Source: Streptomyces sp. NBC_01224 (lineage in GTDB: Bacteria; Actinomycetota; Actinomycetes; Streptomycetales; Streptomycetaceae). Taken from it: a stretch of 64,000 nt of DNA. Position numbers and translations under genes: made by a program. The stretch is from contig NZ_CP108529.1 of NCBI RefSeq assembly GCF_036002945.1, forward strand, positions 9,357,001-9,421,000, in the 5' to 3' direction. The notes under the pieces are model-generated. The model searched no databases. It saw only the letters and a program-made list of their open reading frames with translations, and was not told the origin of the DNA. Positions 9,105 to 18,477 of this stretch are shown one piece after another. Positions within the stretch are counted from its first letter, which is position 1, and every line of letters starts with the position of its first letter.

Positions 9105-9190
9105 AACAGAGATCAACTCGCTCACCAGCCGCAATGCTCAGCTCGCCAACTGGAGCGCTCAGCCCCGCCAGGTCAACTGCTCACTCGCCA
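9105..9190 (-). repeat. Right inverted array matching 8130-8197
   Basis: Read on the minus strand this holds about five degenerate units: CTTCATCTGGCGAG, TGAGCAGTTGACCTGGCGG, TGAGCGCTCCAGTTGGCGAG, TGAGCATTGCGGCTGGTGAG and TTGATCTCTGTTTGGCG. The order and phase match the left array closely over about 55 bases. Confidence 0.65.
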
Positions 9191-9342
9191 GATGAAGCAC
9201 TCCTGACAAAAGTGGTGGGCTTGACCTGGTCAGAGGTCGGTGTCGTGCATGAGGCCGCCGGGTAGCGGGACGTGGTCAGCCGCGTAATCGCACGCGATAA
9301 ACCCGGCGACGTCGGCGATCATCCCCGGGATACTGGTCGCCC

Positions 9343-10089
9343 ATGGATGAGGTCAAAGTCGTCGTCGCCCATTCCGAGCGCGCGACCCCGCGCGTCGGCG
9401 ACGTGTTCCTGAAGGTGGACGCCGATCAGGCGCGCATCGACGTCGAGGTCGAGGCGATGTCCCTCGCGCCGGTCCCGACCCCGGAGGTCCTGTGGCGCAA
9501 GCCGCCCGTGCTCGCGATCGCCGCGCTCCCGGGGACGACGCTTGGGCGCCTCGGCGGGCCGTCGACCGGGTCACCGGCGGCGTGGGCCGCGGCGGGCGCC
9601 GCCATCCGGAAGCTGCACGACGCGCCGCTGCCGCCCCGGCCCGGCCGGGCCGGGCGGAGCATCGTCGCGCTGGCGGCGGAACTCGACGACGAGTGCGAGT
9701 GGCTCGTGACTAATGGCGTCCTGCCCGCCGACCTGGTCACCCGCAACCGCCAGGTTGCCGAGGCCGCGCTCCGGCCGTGGACTCCGGCGTTCACGCACGG
9801 CGACCTGCAGATCGCGCACGTCTTTGTCGACGGCGGCGAGGTCACTGGCATCATCGACTGGTCCGAGGCGGGCCAGGGTGATGCCCTGTACGACCTCGCC
9901 ACCTTCACGCTCGGACACGAGGAGCACCTCGACGACGTCATCGCCGGCTATGGCACCGACGTCGACCTCGACGTGATCCACGCGTGGTGGTCGTTGCGAA
10001 GCCTGCTGGTGGTTCGCTGGCTGATCGAGCACGGCTTCGACCCGTCCGCGCCGGGTTGTGAGGTCGACGTGCTGAGATCCCGGATGTGA
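9343..10089 (+). CDS. Aminoglycoside phosphotransferase-fold protein
   Basis: 248 residues from ATG 9343. The APH/choline-kinase fold is clear from FTHGDLQIAHVFVD (about 148) and GIIDWSEAGQGDALYDLA (about 166), the catalytic loop and the Mg-binding Asp segment. In the catalytic loop H-x-D-x4-N, the Asn is replaced by His (HGDLQIAH), which would weaken metal binding. The N-lobe is short. It may be a small-molecule kinase of unknown substrate or a divergent, poorly active member. It stands alone, followed by an IS5 remnant. Confidence 0.8.
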   Translation: MDEVKVVVAHSERATPRVGDVFLKVDADQARIDVEVEAMSLAPVPTPEVLWRKPPVLAIAALPGTTLGRLGGPSTGSPAAWAAAGAAIRKLHDAPLPPRPGRAGRSIVALAAELDDECEWLVTNGVLPADLVTRNRQVAEAALRPWTPAFTHGDLQIAHVFVDGGEVTGIIDWSEAGQGDALYDLATFTLGHEEHLDDVIAGYGTDVDLDVIHAWWSLRSLLVVRWLIEHGFDPSAPGCEVDVLRSRM

Positions 10090-10165
10090 GGCTGCGCGGG
10101 CCCGACTGCTGTGAGTGCGTTCTGACGCATCGAGCAGGCCATCCCCTGGGGCGCATCGCCTGCCC

Positions 10166-11082
10166 TTACTCCCGACAAAGTGCGGTGCGGAGTCGTCGCC
10201 AGCAGATGACGGCGCAGCCGAGGGTGAGGAACGCGTGGTGGATGTCGTCGCGGATCTCCCAGCGGATGCGCAGGCGGCGGAGCCAGTGCAGCAGCGCGAT
10301 CGCTCCTTCCACGACCCAGCGGTACACGCCCAGGCCGGAGCCGTGCCCGGTGCCGCGCCGGGCGAGGTGCGGGGTGATCTGGAACCGGCGGACCTTGTCC
10401 CGGTAGACCTCGTGGTCATAGCCGCGGTCGGCGTACAGGTGCTTGGGGCGGCGCAGTGGCTGGCCGCGCTTGCCGCGGATCGGCGGGACGGCCTGGATCA
10501 GCGGGATCAGTTGGGTGACGTCGTTGCGGTTGCCGCCGGTCGGTTGCCGCCGGTGGTGATTGCCGCGAGCGGGATGCCGTGCGCCTCGACGATCAGGTGG
10601 TGCTTGCTGCCGGCCTTGCCCCGGTCCACCGGGGACGGACCGGTGGCCGGCCCGCCCTTCATCGCGCGGATGTGGCTCGAGTCGACCGCTGCGCGGGAGA
10701 AGTCCAGCAGGTCTGCGGCCCGCAGCTCGGACAGCAGCAGCTCGTGCAGGCGCTGCCAGACCCCGGCCTCGTTCCAGTCCCGCAGCCGTCGCGAGCAGGG
10801 CATCCCCGAGCCGAAGCCCAGCTCCTGGGGCAGAAACTCCCAGCGGATCCCGGTGTACAGCACGAACAGGATCCCGCACAGCACCTTGCGACTATCCAGA
10901 CGCTTACGACCCGGACGCCGCGGATTACGCGGGACGACCGGCAGCAGCGGCTCGATGCGCGCCCACAACTCGTCAAAATAAGGGTCGCCGAGATTACGAC
11001 AGTTGCCGGTCAGACCCCCGGGGTACAGCTGGCCGACGGGGCGGTAACCCTGGCCGACGATGTTCTGGTCACCGTCGGCCAC
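10166..11082 (-). pseudogene. IS5-family transposase inactivated by a 14-bp duplication
   Basis: On the minus strand the N-terminal part reads PYFDELWARIEPLLP, the IS5 DUF4096-type start, and continues to AVDSSHIRAMKGG (first catalytic Asp). The rest, KHLYADRGYDHEVYRD and VVEGAIALLHWLRRLRIRW (second Asp and Glu), is in another frame. The switch falls at a perfect 14-base tandem duplication at 10527-10554. Removing one copy restores one frame, NRNDVTQL following AAITTGG. The gene is otherwise full length, so inactivation looks recent. Confidence 0.88.
10527..10554. repeat. 14-bp tandem duplication in the IS5 transposase
   Basis: CGGTTGCCGCCGGT occurs twice head to tail at 10527-10540 and 10541-10554. 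Because 14 is not a multiple of three it shifts the transposase frame. Confidence 0.9.
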
Positions 11083-11362
11083 GTATAACGTTCCAGGGCC
11101 GCCGTGTCATGGCGAGTGAGTTGCCCGCGGTCACCGTAGTGTTCTCCTGCTGGAAGGACGGTGCGAGCCTCGCCATGGCCCCGAGCGATGCTTTGGGGCG
11201 TACGCACTCGTCCGCCAGGCCGTCGCAACGGTCTGGTGAAGCTGGGGCAAGCCCGATCCGGGGAACGCCGACGAGGGTGACAAGCGACCCCGGTAACGGG
11301 GCGGGACGTGCCAGGACTACCGGACGGTGCGGGTCCGTTCAGCAAGGTCAGAAGGAAGGGTG

Positions 11363-12325
11363 ATGACCATGGAGCTGTTCCTGCCGATCCCGCTTGCCGA
11401 GTGGCGTGACACCAAGGAGACGCTCCAGCGCTTCGCGCAGATCGTCGGGAAGATCCGTCTCGCCGCCAGCGCCCGGCGCAACCACTGGTGGAATGTCCCG
11501 TTCCACCTCACGGGGCGCGGCATCACGACGCGCCCGATGGGGCAGGTCGACGGCAACCCGATCTTCACGATGGACTTCGACTTCGTCGCGCATCGGCTGG
11601 TCGTCTCGACGCTGGACGGTCGGGAGATCTCCTTCCCGCTCGTCGGCCAGTCCGTTGCCTCCTTCCACGACGCGGTCATGGAGTCGCTGGCAACGTTGGG
11701 CATCCGGGTGCGGCTAGACGTGCCCAGGCCCTTCGACCTGCCCGACTCCGGCCGGCCGTTCGCCGAGGACGCCGAGCATGCGACGTACGAGCCCGCGCAG
11801 GCCAACCGCTACTGGCGGGTCCTCAGCCAGGTGGCGTCGGTGCTGGAGGAATTTGCCGCGGGGTATTCGGGGAAGGTGAGCCCGGTGCACCACTTCTGGC
11901 ACACCTTCGACATTGCGCACACCCGGTTCTCCGAGCGTCACATCGAGCAGCCTCAGCAGCCGGACCCTGTCACCCGGGAGGCGTACTCCCGGGAGGTGAT
12001 CAGCTTTGGCTTCTGGTTCGGGGACGACACCTTTCCTGCGCCCGCGTTCTACTCCTACACCGCTCCGGAGCCGGCGCACCTGGCCGAGGAGCCGCTCGAG
12101 CCCGCGGCGGCGCACTGGGTCGCCCGGAACGACAGCCACCTGGCCGTACTGCCGTACGACGAGGTCCGTGTCGAGGCCGACCCGCGTGCCGCCGTACTCG
12201 CCTTCTACGAGAGCGCGTACCGGGCCGGTGCCCGGCGCGCCGGATGGCCGATCGACCCGCTCGCATGCCCGGGCGGGGTGACGGACCCGCAACTGCGAAA
12301 CAGGCCCCACCCGGCTTCCGGCTGA
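11363..12325 (+). CDS. DUF5996-family protein
   Basis: 320 residues. AAGGAAGG precedes two in-frame ATGs at 11363 and 11369, so either may start it. The N-terminal LAEWRDTKETLQRFAQIVGK, NHWWNVPFHLTGRGITT and DFDFVAHRLVV blocks, and C-terminal VISFGFWFGDDTFPAPAFYS, are those I remember for DUF5996, a conserved actinobacterial and proteobacterial family without known activity. No signal peptide or membrane helix is seen, so it should be cytoplasmic. It is a single gene, followed by a transposase tail. Confidence 0.85.
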   Translation: MTMELFLPIPLAEWRDTKETLQRFAQIVGKIRLAASARRNHWWNVPFHLTGRGITTRPMGQVDGNPIFTMDFDFVAHRLVVSTLDGREISFPLVGQSVASFHDAVMESLATLGIRVRLDVPRPFDLPDSGRPFAEDAEHATYEPAQANRYWRVLSQVASVLEEFAAGYSGKVSPVHHFWHTFDIAHTRFSERHIEQPQQPDPVTREAYSREVISFGFWFGDDTFPAPAFYSYTAPEPAHLAEEPLEPAAAHWVARNDSHLAVLPYDEVRVEADPRAAVLAFYESAYRAGARRAGWPIDPLACPGGVTDPQLRNRPHPASG

Positions 12326-12385
12326 GGCCCAACAGCAACCGCGAACCCCACATCGGCATGGCCACCCGGCCACCGCCCCGGTCAG

Positions 12386-12613
12386 ATGTCGGTGCGCGGC
12401 AGCTCGCCCGGCCCGCTGCGGCAGTTCACCCCGGCCAACTCCAACCATCACAGCCATCCCGCGCAGACCCGGGCCCTGCTCCGCTACCTGCGCTGGCGCA
12501 ATGCCAACGCCCGCCACCCCGACGTACTCGCCGCCGAGCGCAAGGAACGCGCCCGCATCCGCAGCGCAAAGGGCATCCGCCGGGGCGGACGCCCCCTCGC
12601 CCCCGCAGCCTGA
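12386..12613 (+). pseudogene. Transposase C-terminal tail, probably IS630-type
   Basis: The frame reads ALLRYLRWRNANARHPDVLA and RIRSAKGIRRGGRPLA near its end, a tail I associate with Streptomyces IS630-like transposases. The catalytic part is absent and the preceding codons show no homology, so only the last 60 or so residues survive. Confidence 0.5.
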
Positions 12614-13533
12614 CCAACCCGGCGAACTGTGGGAGCACCAGGTCGCATCTGTCAGGTGCAGCCAGGGTTGTGATCAGGGTGATCACTGATGGGCGACGGC
12701 GACCGCACGCAGCGCTGGCGACCGGCCGACGGCTGGGAGATCGCCCATCGCTGCCACCTCTGACCGTTCCCTGGACAGCTGGATCGTCCACGTGGACCCA
12801 GCTGCCTCGCGTATGACGGCCATCGTCCTTGCGGAGGTCCTGGACCTGGGAGGAGCGTTCGCCGAATGGAGACGCCTCGTCGGTTGGCCTATGTGCAGGG
12901 GTGGTTTGGATGACAGGGGCCGAGCGCCGAGAAACATGAGGTCTGCGTCATCTCAGGTCACACATTGCGCGTGTAGGTCGCATTCACGCTACCTATACGC
13001 GCAATCCTCGATGGCCTGACCAACTTCACCACTTCCGGCCGGGCCCGCACCGCTCCCGCCCTCAGCGTCGCTATCGGACGTACCTGTCCCGACTGCGACA
13101 GGCCACTCCACGGTGCACGACACGAGCGGCGGGCCGCACCACGCCGAGCGTGCGCGGAGAAGATCCTGCCGGAGGCTCTCACGGTCCTGACAGGGAGCCG
13201 TTCAGGGGCGGGCTGACAGGATCTGTGGGACGCGACTGTTCCTTCTGCCGTGTCCAGTGCTGGGACGACGGCGACAGCTGGAAGATCGACGCCCGCACTG
13301 CCCATCCCCTTGCGCATCGTCCCGCAGAACTCTGGTTGGGACAAACGACACCGGCACGGCTCGACCTGGATGGGTCGGTGCCGCTGTCGCGGCGTCGTGC
13401 GTGTGCGGAAGGCATCTTCTTCCGTCGGCTCAGGAGCGGCGCCTGCCGCCGGTAGCCCTCGCCTACATCCACGGGCTGCGGTTGATCACGATCGAGTCCC
13501 GCCGGCCCGGCGGGGCTGACCGGCCTGGTTTGG
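12614..13533. other. Long region without a recognisable gene
   Basis: About 900 bases. Open frames exist on both strands but overlap one another and none combines a ribosome binding site with family character. A 23-codon frame from ATG 12688 (ending EIAHRCHL) has coding-like composition and may be a gene fragment. The stretch includes an inverted repeat at 12964-13005. Confidence 0.4.
12964..13005. repeat. 15-bp inverted repeat with 12-base loop
   Basis: ATTGCGCGTGTAGGT at 12964-12978 pairs with ACCTATACGCGCAAT at 12991-13005, 14 of 15 positions matching. It stands in non-coding DNA that is lower in GC than its surroundings. It could be a regulator-binding site, a terminator or part of a replication or transfer site; nothing adjacent decides this. 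Confidence 0.5.
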
Positions 13534-15078
13534 CTAGGGAAGGGGGCAGGTGAGGGGGAGGACGCGCTCGGTCAGCTGCCCGGTGAGGTGGGTGTCGGTG
13601 AGGGCGGCGTCGGTGAGCCAGTCCGCTGCGGTCAGCTGGTCGGCCAGGTGCTGCAGTTCGCCGGGACCGACCGGGCACCGGGCGGCGAGAGACTTCAGGT
13701 CGATGCCCTGGCCGCCGGGGCCGAGGCGTCCCGAGGAACTGGTCTGGGTGGCCAGTGTCAGGGCGAGCAGCCGGGTGCCTGCGGTGGTCTTGGCCTTGCG
13801 GAGCTTCTTGTCCGAGACGACTTTCCGGGCCCATCCGCTGAGTTTGGGCCGCATCTTCTTGCCGAACGTGAACGGGGCCGTCCCGTCCCCGCGGGCCACG
13901 AGGGACGGGACGGTGACCGGGGTGGGGTTGTCGGGGCGGGAGGCGAGCAGGTCGCCGGCGGTGCCGGGGATGCTCAGCCAGCCGCAGCCGGTCAGCTGCT
14001 CGACCAGGTCTTCCGGGTCGGTCAGGCCCAGCGCGGTGAGGTCCTGCCCGACGAGGTTGCCGGTGCCGGTGTGCGCGGTGCGCAGGGTCAGCATCACCAC
14101 CAGCAGCCGCGCCTCCGGGTCGGGCAGCGGGCTGTGGTCGGCCACATACGCGAGGACGGAGCGTGCGTGCTCCCATTGCGTCGCCGCGGTCAGTAGCCGG
14201 GTCACCGCTCGACCATCGCTGTCCGCACCGCAGCCGGTGCGCTGCTGGTGCTGGAGGCGGGCGGTGGTGGCGGCCTGCTCGGCGCGCCGGGCCTCAAGCC
14301 GCAGATTGACGTCGCAGGTGACATCGGCCCAGGTGGTGAAAGCGCGTGCCTTGCGTTCCTGGAGGTCGGCGAGGAGCGCCAGGTCGGGTTCGGTGCGCTG
14401 CTGGTAGGTGCGGAAGAGCTCACCGAGTTCGACGAGTTCGTCCCGCAGGACGACGGGCCGCAGATCGTGGGGGATGACCCGCTGCGCGATCTTCCCGCAC
14501 GGATGGCGGCGCCGCGTCGGCGCGGAGCGGGGGGCCGGTACGTCCCGCGGGCCGGCCGCGGACGGGCGACGGTCGGAGAACTGCGGCGCGCCGGCAGGAG
14601 CGGTCGACGGGCGGTCGGCAGTGTCCGGGGTACCGGCAGCTGGGCCGGAGGCGGCCTGTGCGGTGGTGACGACTTGTGCGCCGGGCGTGGCGGCCGCGCA
14701 GCGTGAGCAGCACTCCAGGGCCTGCCACCAGCGTCCTTCCCGGTCGGTGACCACGGCCAGGACGACCGCCCCGCCGCACCGCCAGGGCTGGGCACGCATC
14801 TGCCGGTCGTCGGGACGGAGGTGCGTGTGGCAGCTCTCGGCCCGGCACGCGCAGTACACCTCGGCCCGGGGCCCGGGAGCGGCTCGGAGGTGGGCCTTGA
14901 GGTGGGCGACCGCAGCCGCACGGCCGACGACTGCGGACGGCAGACGCTGCTCGGCGCAGGAGGGACGGCTGCACGAGACGCGCACCGCCGCACTGCCACG
15001 ACCGGCAGCGTCCAGACGCACCGTCCACCGGCGCCCCAGCAGCCGCTCGTTCAGCTCGCTCGCAGTGGCCTCCGTCAT
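13534..15078 (-). CDS. Hypothetical protein, plasmid or arm type
   Basis: 514 residues from ATG 15078, with GGGAGGAAGAACGGG upstream giving an excellent GGAGG 8 bases from the start. The N-terminal half has spaced cysteines and histidines (SCSRPSCAEQ, EVYCACRAESCHTHLRP, LECCSRCAA), which suggest one or more zinc sites. The middle is a Pro/Ala-rich linker and the C-terminal half is helical and winged-helix-like (VVMLTLRTAHTGTGNLVGQD). I recall similar uncharacterised proteins on Streptomyces plasmids and arms. There is no stop codon between this gene and the upstream Abi-like remnant, so the frame is open to 15806. Confidence 0.65.
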   Translation of the reverse strand: MTEATASELNERLLGRRWTVRLDAAGRGSAAVRVSCSRPSCAEQRLPSAVVGRAAAVAHLKAHLRAAPGPRAEVYCACRAESCHTHLRPDDRQMRAQPWRCGGAVVLAVVTDREGRWWQALECCSRCAAATPGAQVVTTAQAASGPAAGTPDTADRPSTAPAGAPQFSDRRPSAAGPRDVPAPRSAPTRRRHPCGKIAQRVIPHDLRPVVLRDELVELGELFRTYQQRTEPDLALLADLQERKARAFTTWADVTCDVNLRLEARRAEQAATTARLQHQQRTGCGADSDGRAVTRLLTAATQWEHARSVLAYVADHSPLPDPEARLLVVMLTLRTAHTGTGNLVGQDLTALGLTDPEDLVEQLTGCGWLSIPGTAGDLLASRPDNPTPVTVPSLVARGDGTAPFTFGKKMRPKLSGWARKVVSDKKLRKAKTTAGTRLLALTLATQTSSSGRLGPGGQGIDLKSLAARCPVGPGELQHLADQLTAADWLTDAALTDTHLTGQLTERVLPLTCPLP

Positions 15079-15339
15079 CCCGTTCTTCCTCCCATTCCGT
15101 GTCCGTCCCCAATGCCCGTACCCGTCCTCGCCGCGACGGACGGGGCGCGGGCCCACCGTACGCGGGCAGGCAGGCCGATGGCTGGTGAACTCGCCCGGTT
15201 CACCAGCCCACGGCGTCGACCTGGCCCGACGGAACGGGTGTGAACCGCTGGACGCGCTTGGCGCGCTGGTCACCGGAGACGGCCGACGCTCTGCATCAGG
15301 TTGCCGTGCCGGAGACGGGTCACGGCCGGGTGCGCAGCA

Positions 15340-15806
15340 GCTCGGGCGCACGCGGATGGTCTGCCCGAGCCAGGTGGCTACGTCCTTGTCGATGTACTCA
15401 ACCAGGCGCATGACTTCGGCGTGTGCGTCGGTGAGGCTGAGCCGGCGTGCACGGCCTTGACTGTTGGACTGGCCGTGCAGTGGCAGGCCGTTGATCAGAG
15501 GCTCGTGATGTGCAACGTGGTTACGCGGGGAGCGGACGTGACTGGCGGTGGCGAACACGGTGGCCCGCTTGCCGCCGCTGTTCGGGAATGCCTTGTGCAG
15601 GGCCTTGCGCCACACGGTGGAGTCGTAGTCGACGTTCTTCTTGAACGGGCCGTCACCGCGGGTGCCGCCTTCGTCGAGCAGGTGAACCCAGCAGCCGAAG
15701 GTGGACTTCGCCACCACCTTCCCGGCCGGGACGGTTCGCAGTGTCTTGCTCGCCGGTCTCCTGCCGGGATCATTGAGTGGTGTGCATCGTGAGGTTGCTG
15801 GTCACG
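15340..15806 (-). pseudogene. Abi-like protein C-terminal remnant
   Basis: On the minus strand: STFGCWVHLLDEGG, STVWRKALHKAFPN, and RSPRNHVAHHEPLINGLPL, then EVMRLVEYIDKDVATWLG. These match the order seen in Abi-like (Abi_2/AbiF-type) proteins, whose RNxxAHHEP motif near the end is a hallmark and is RNA-related in some members. The N-terminal half is missing; the frame is closed by a stop about 30 codons before STFGCW. The remnant has no stop of its own and runs in frame into the next gene. Confidence 0.65.
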
Positions 15807-15876
15807 GGTCTGGTGTGCGCGGGATTCTGGATGCTCGTGCTGGTTGAGGGCGGATGATTTCGGTGAAGATCGTCGG

Positions 15877-16020
15877 TCAGCGGACGACTTCGCGGTTCGT
15901 CCGGACGAGCAGGGTCCTGACCAGGGCGGTCGCCCACTTCGGGTCGGTGCGTACCTTGCCGAGCACGCGCCGGTTCTTGAGGTGGGCGATTGGTCTGGTG
16001 CCGGGTGCTGAACGCACCGA
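15877..16020 (-). pseudogene. DDE transposase C-terminal tail
   Basis: The minus-strand frame ends PIAHLKNRRVLGKVRTDP followed by KWATALVRTLLV, the tail of the Streptomyces transposase family annotated as IS5/DDE_4 (xxAIAHLKNWRVL). The bases between here and 16315 contain scrambled frames, of which one (ALAEAKVVVRHIVGLQRRQG) looks coding but is not recognised. Confidence 0.6.
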
Positions 16021-16315
16021 GCTGTGGCATGGAGTAGCCGGACGGGCCGACCCCAGCCTGCCGCGATCAGCGCCATCAGGCGTCCACGCCGACGGAAATG
16101 CGGGCGGCCCGCACGTCCCCCAGGTAGCCGCGGGGCCACAAGGTCTCGTGTGTAGCGGGCAGCGGATCCCTGACGGCGCTGGAGGCCGACGATGTGCCGG
16201 ACGACCACCTTCGCTTCGGCCAGGGCCTCGGACCTGCCATCGCGCATCAGCCAGCAGGTCGGCGTCCGGAGCGGTTGCACGTCCTCGTGCCCGGCGCTGC
16301 AACCAGCGCCGGGCG

Positions 16316-17818
16316 TCAAGAAGGCCGGTACGCCTGGCGCGTGGCGAGTTCGCGTACCGTCGCCATGTCGCTGAACGGCAGCAGTTCCTCGTTGACGATC
16401 TGGTAGGGCTCGCTGCCTTTGCCCGCGATCAGGATGACGTCGCCGTGCCCTGCGGCGGACAGGGCGAAGGAGATGGCGCGGCGGCGGTCGGCGAACCGCT
16501 CGAAAGTGGTGCCGCTCGCGAGCAGGCCCGGGACGATCTGATCCATGATCGCCCGGGGGTCTTCGTTCCGGGGATTGTCCGAAGTGAGAACGCACAGATC
16601 GGAGTAGGTGCCGGCGATCTCCCCCATCCGGGCGCGCTTGGTGACGTCCCGGTCCCCGCCGCAGCCGAAGACCGTGACGACCCGGCCAGAGGCGAAGCTG
16701 CGGATGGTGGTCAGCACCTTCTCCAGTGAGTCTGGGGAGTGCGCATAGTCCACGATGACGGACGTGCCGTCCGGGGTCTCGTAGCGTTCGAACCTTCCCG
16801 GGATCGGGGGCATCTGCTCGAGTGCGGCGACGAGTCCGGCCAGATTGTGCCCGATGAGGTGGCAGGCTGCGACAGTGGCCAGTGCGTTGGAGACGGAGAA
16901 CCGCCCAGGCACGGGGATCGCCGCCGGATACTTGTGGCCGGCGTGGTGCAGGGTGAAGCGGGTGCCGACGGCGTCCATGGTGAGGTCGGTTGCCCGGTAG
17001 TCCGCCTCCGCGTCGATGCCGTACGTGACGACCGCGCCGGGCATGATCGCCCCGATGCGGGCTCCGACCGGGTCGTCGGCGTTGACCACCGCACGCCGGC
17101 ACAGCCCCTGGAACAGACGCAGTTTGGCGTCCCGGTAGTTCTCCATGGTGCCGTGGTCGTCCAGGTGATCCTGTGTCAGGTTGGTGAACACCCCTACGTC
17201 GATGAACGAGTGGTCGAGGCGGTGGGTCAGCAGGCCCATCGACGTGGCTTCGAGCGCCACGGTGCCGACACCGCGGTCGCGCATGTACCCGAGCAGATAC
17301 TGGAAGTCCGGCGACTCCGGTGTGGTCAGTACCGACATCGGCATCGGGATCAGTTCGTCGCCGATCCGGCTGCCGCCCGTCCCGATGACCCCCACCCTGG
17401 CGTGCTCGGCGACCCTCAGCACCGACTCCACCATGGAGGAAACCGACGTCTTCCCGTTGGTGCCCGTGACGGCCACCATCTTCATCTGCCGGCCTGGCTC
17501 CCCGTGGTAGCGGGAGGCGACGACCGCGGCCGCCTTGCGCGTGTCCGCGACGGCTACGACGCATACACCAGCTGCCGACGCCCAGGTCGCGACTGGAGGT
17601 TGCGCCGTCGCGGAGCAGATGAGTATCGCCACCGCGCCGCGTGCGAGAGCCGGTCCGACGGACTCGGGGCCGCCCTCGCGATGGCCGGGTACCGCGATGA
17701 ACAGGGATCCCGGAGCGGCGCGGTGGGCGTCGAAGCAGGTGCCTCCGGTGATCCTCGTCTCCGGATCGCCCTCGATGACTTCATGGTCGTGCCCGGCGAG
17801 CAGCTCGCTCAACTTCAC
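16316..17818 (-). CDS. murE: UDP-MurNAc-tripeptide synthetase (MurE-type Mur ligase)
   Basis: 500 residues from GTG 17818, with GAGAGGA 5 bases upstream. The three Mur ligase domains are present: N-terminal UDP-binding domain (TCFDAHRAAPGSLFIAVPG), central ATPase with P-loop VTGTNGKTS (about 113) and the TTPESPDFQ and ALEATSMGL blocks, and C-terminal domain with TSDNPRNEDP (about 411), the motif that in MurE marks meso-diaminopimelate-type addition. It should add the third amino acid to UDP-MurNAc-L-Ala-D-Glu in the cytoplasm. It lies outside any division and cell-wall cluster and among transposon relics, so it is probably a second MurE, perhaps tied to self-resistance or a peptide pathway. 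Confidence 0.9.
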   Translation of the reverse strand: MKLSELLAGHDHEVIEGDPETRITGGTCFDAHRAAPGSLFIAVPGHREGGPESVGPALARGAVAILICSATAQPPVATWASAAGVCVVAVADTRKAAAVVASRYHGEPGRQMKMVAVTGTNGKTSVSSMVESVLRVAEHARVGVIGTGGSRIGDELIPMPMSVLTTPESPDFQYLLGYMRDRGVGTVALEATSMGLLTHRLDHSFIDVGVFTNLTQDHLDDHGTMENYRDAKLRLFQGLCRRAVVNADDPVGARIGAIMPGAVVTYGIDAEADYRATDLTMDAVGTRFTLHHAGHKYPAAIPVPGRFSVSNALATVAACHLIGHNLAGLVAALEQMPPIPGRFERYETPDGTSVIVDYAHSPDSLEKVLTTIRSFASGRVVTVFGCGGDRDVTKRARMGEIAGTYSDLCVLTSDNPRNEDPRAIMDQIVPGLLASGTTFERFADRRRAISFALSAAGHGDVILIAGKGSEPYQIVNEELLPFSDMATVRELATRQAYRPS

Positions 17819-18222
17819 AAGGGTCCTCTCGAAGATGCACCGGCCGCCGGTCGTCCGGCGGTTGGCGCGCAGGCGGCGCCAGGGCGCCAAAGGATGACGA
17901 AGCAGGAAATTGTGGCGAGGATCGTCGCCGTGCGGTTACAGAGGTGGGGAGCGGCGGCCGCGCAGAAAATGGACCGCCTGCAGGGGCGGAATGATCTGGG
18001 AAATGCCGAGAATTGCCCGGAATCGCTAGCCGTGGCCGTGCAACGCGCGACAGTAGATCGTCGGCGCGTTCACCGGGGCGACGGTCGTCGCGCACGCGGC
18101 GGCCGGGCACAGGGCATGAGCGGCCTGGAACAGGCACTCCCTCACTGCGCATGTGCGACCCATGTGTGGAGTGTAAGCCCAGCCGCGGGGGCGATCGCCC
18201 ACCGCTCGTTTGCACATCTGCG
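17819..18222. other. Region without a recognisable gene
   Basis: Only short, overlapping GC-driven frames. The promoter of the MurE gene should lie at its left edge. Confidence 0.35.
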
Positions 18223-18465
18223 TTACTGCTGCCGCACTGTCTCCGGCACCCGCGCCGCGAGGCACGCCGTGCGGTGGCGCAGCCGGAAGCCCAGCGACTC
18301 GTACAGCCGGATGGCGTTGGTGTTGCGCGCGGAGGTGTGCAGGAAGGGCCTCTCGTCGCGGGCACGGACGCCGGGGCCACCGCCAGGACCAGGCGCCGGC
18401 CACGCCCTGCCCGCGGAAGGCCGTGTCGACGCAGACCGCACTGATCTCCGTAGCTGGAGCGGATC
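18223..18465 (-). pseudogene. GNAT acetyltransferase C-terminal remnant
   Basis: Minus-strand pieces ISAVCVDTAFRGQGVAG (motif A) and RPFLHTSARNTNAIRLYESL (motif B) lie in different frames, separated by a frameshift. The N-terminal half of the enzyme is missing. Confidence 0.7.
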
Positions 18466-18477
18466 ACGGCTTGCCGC

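Noticed and set aside
13150..13472. Frames of about 100 codons on both strands
   Set aside because: They overlap each other and neither shows codon bias or family character.
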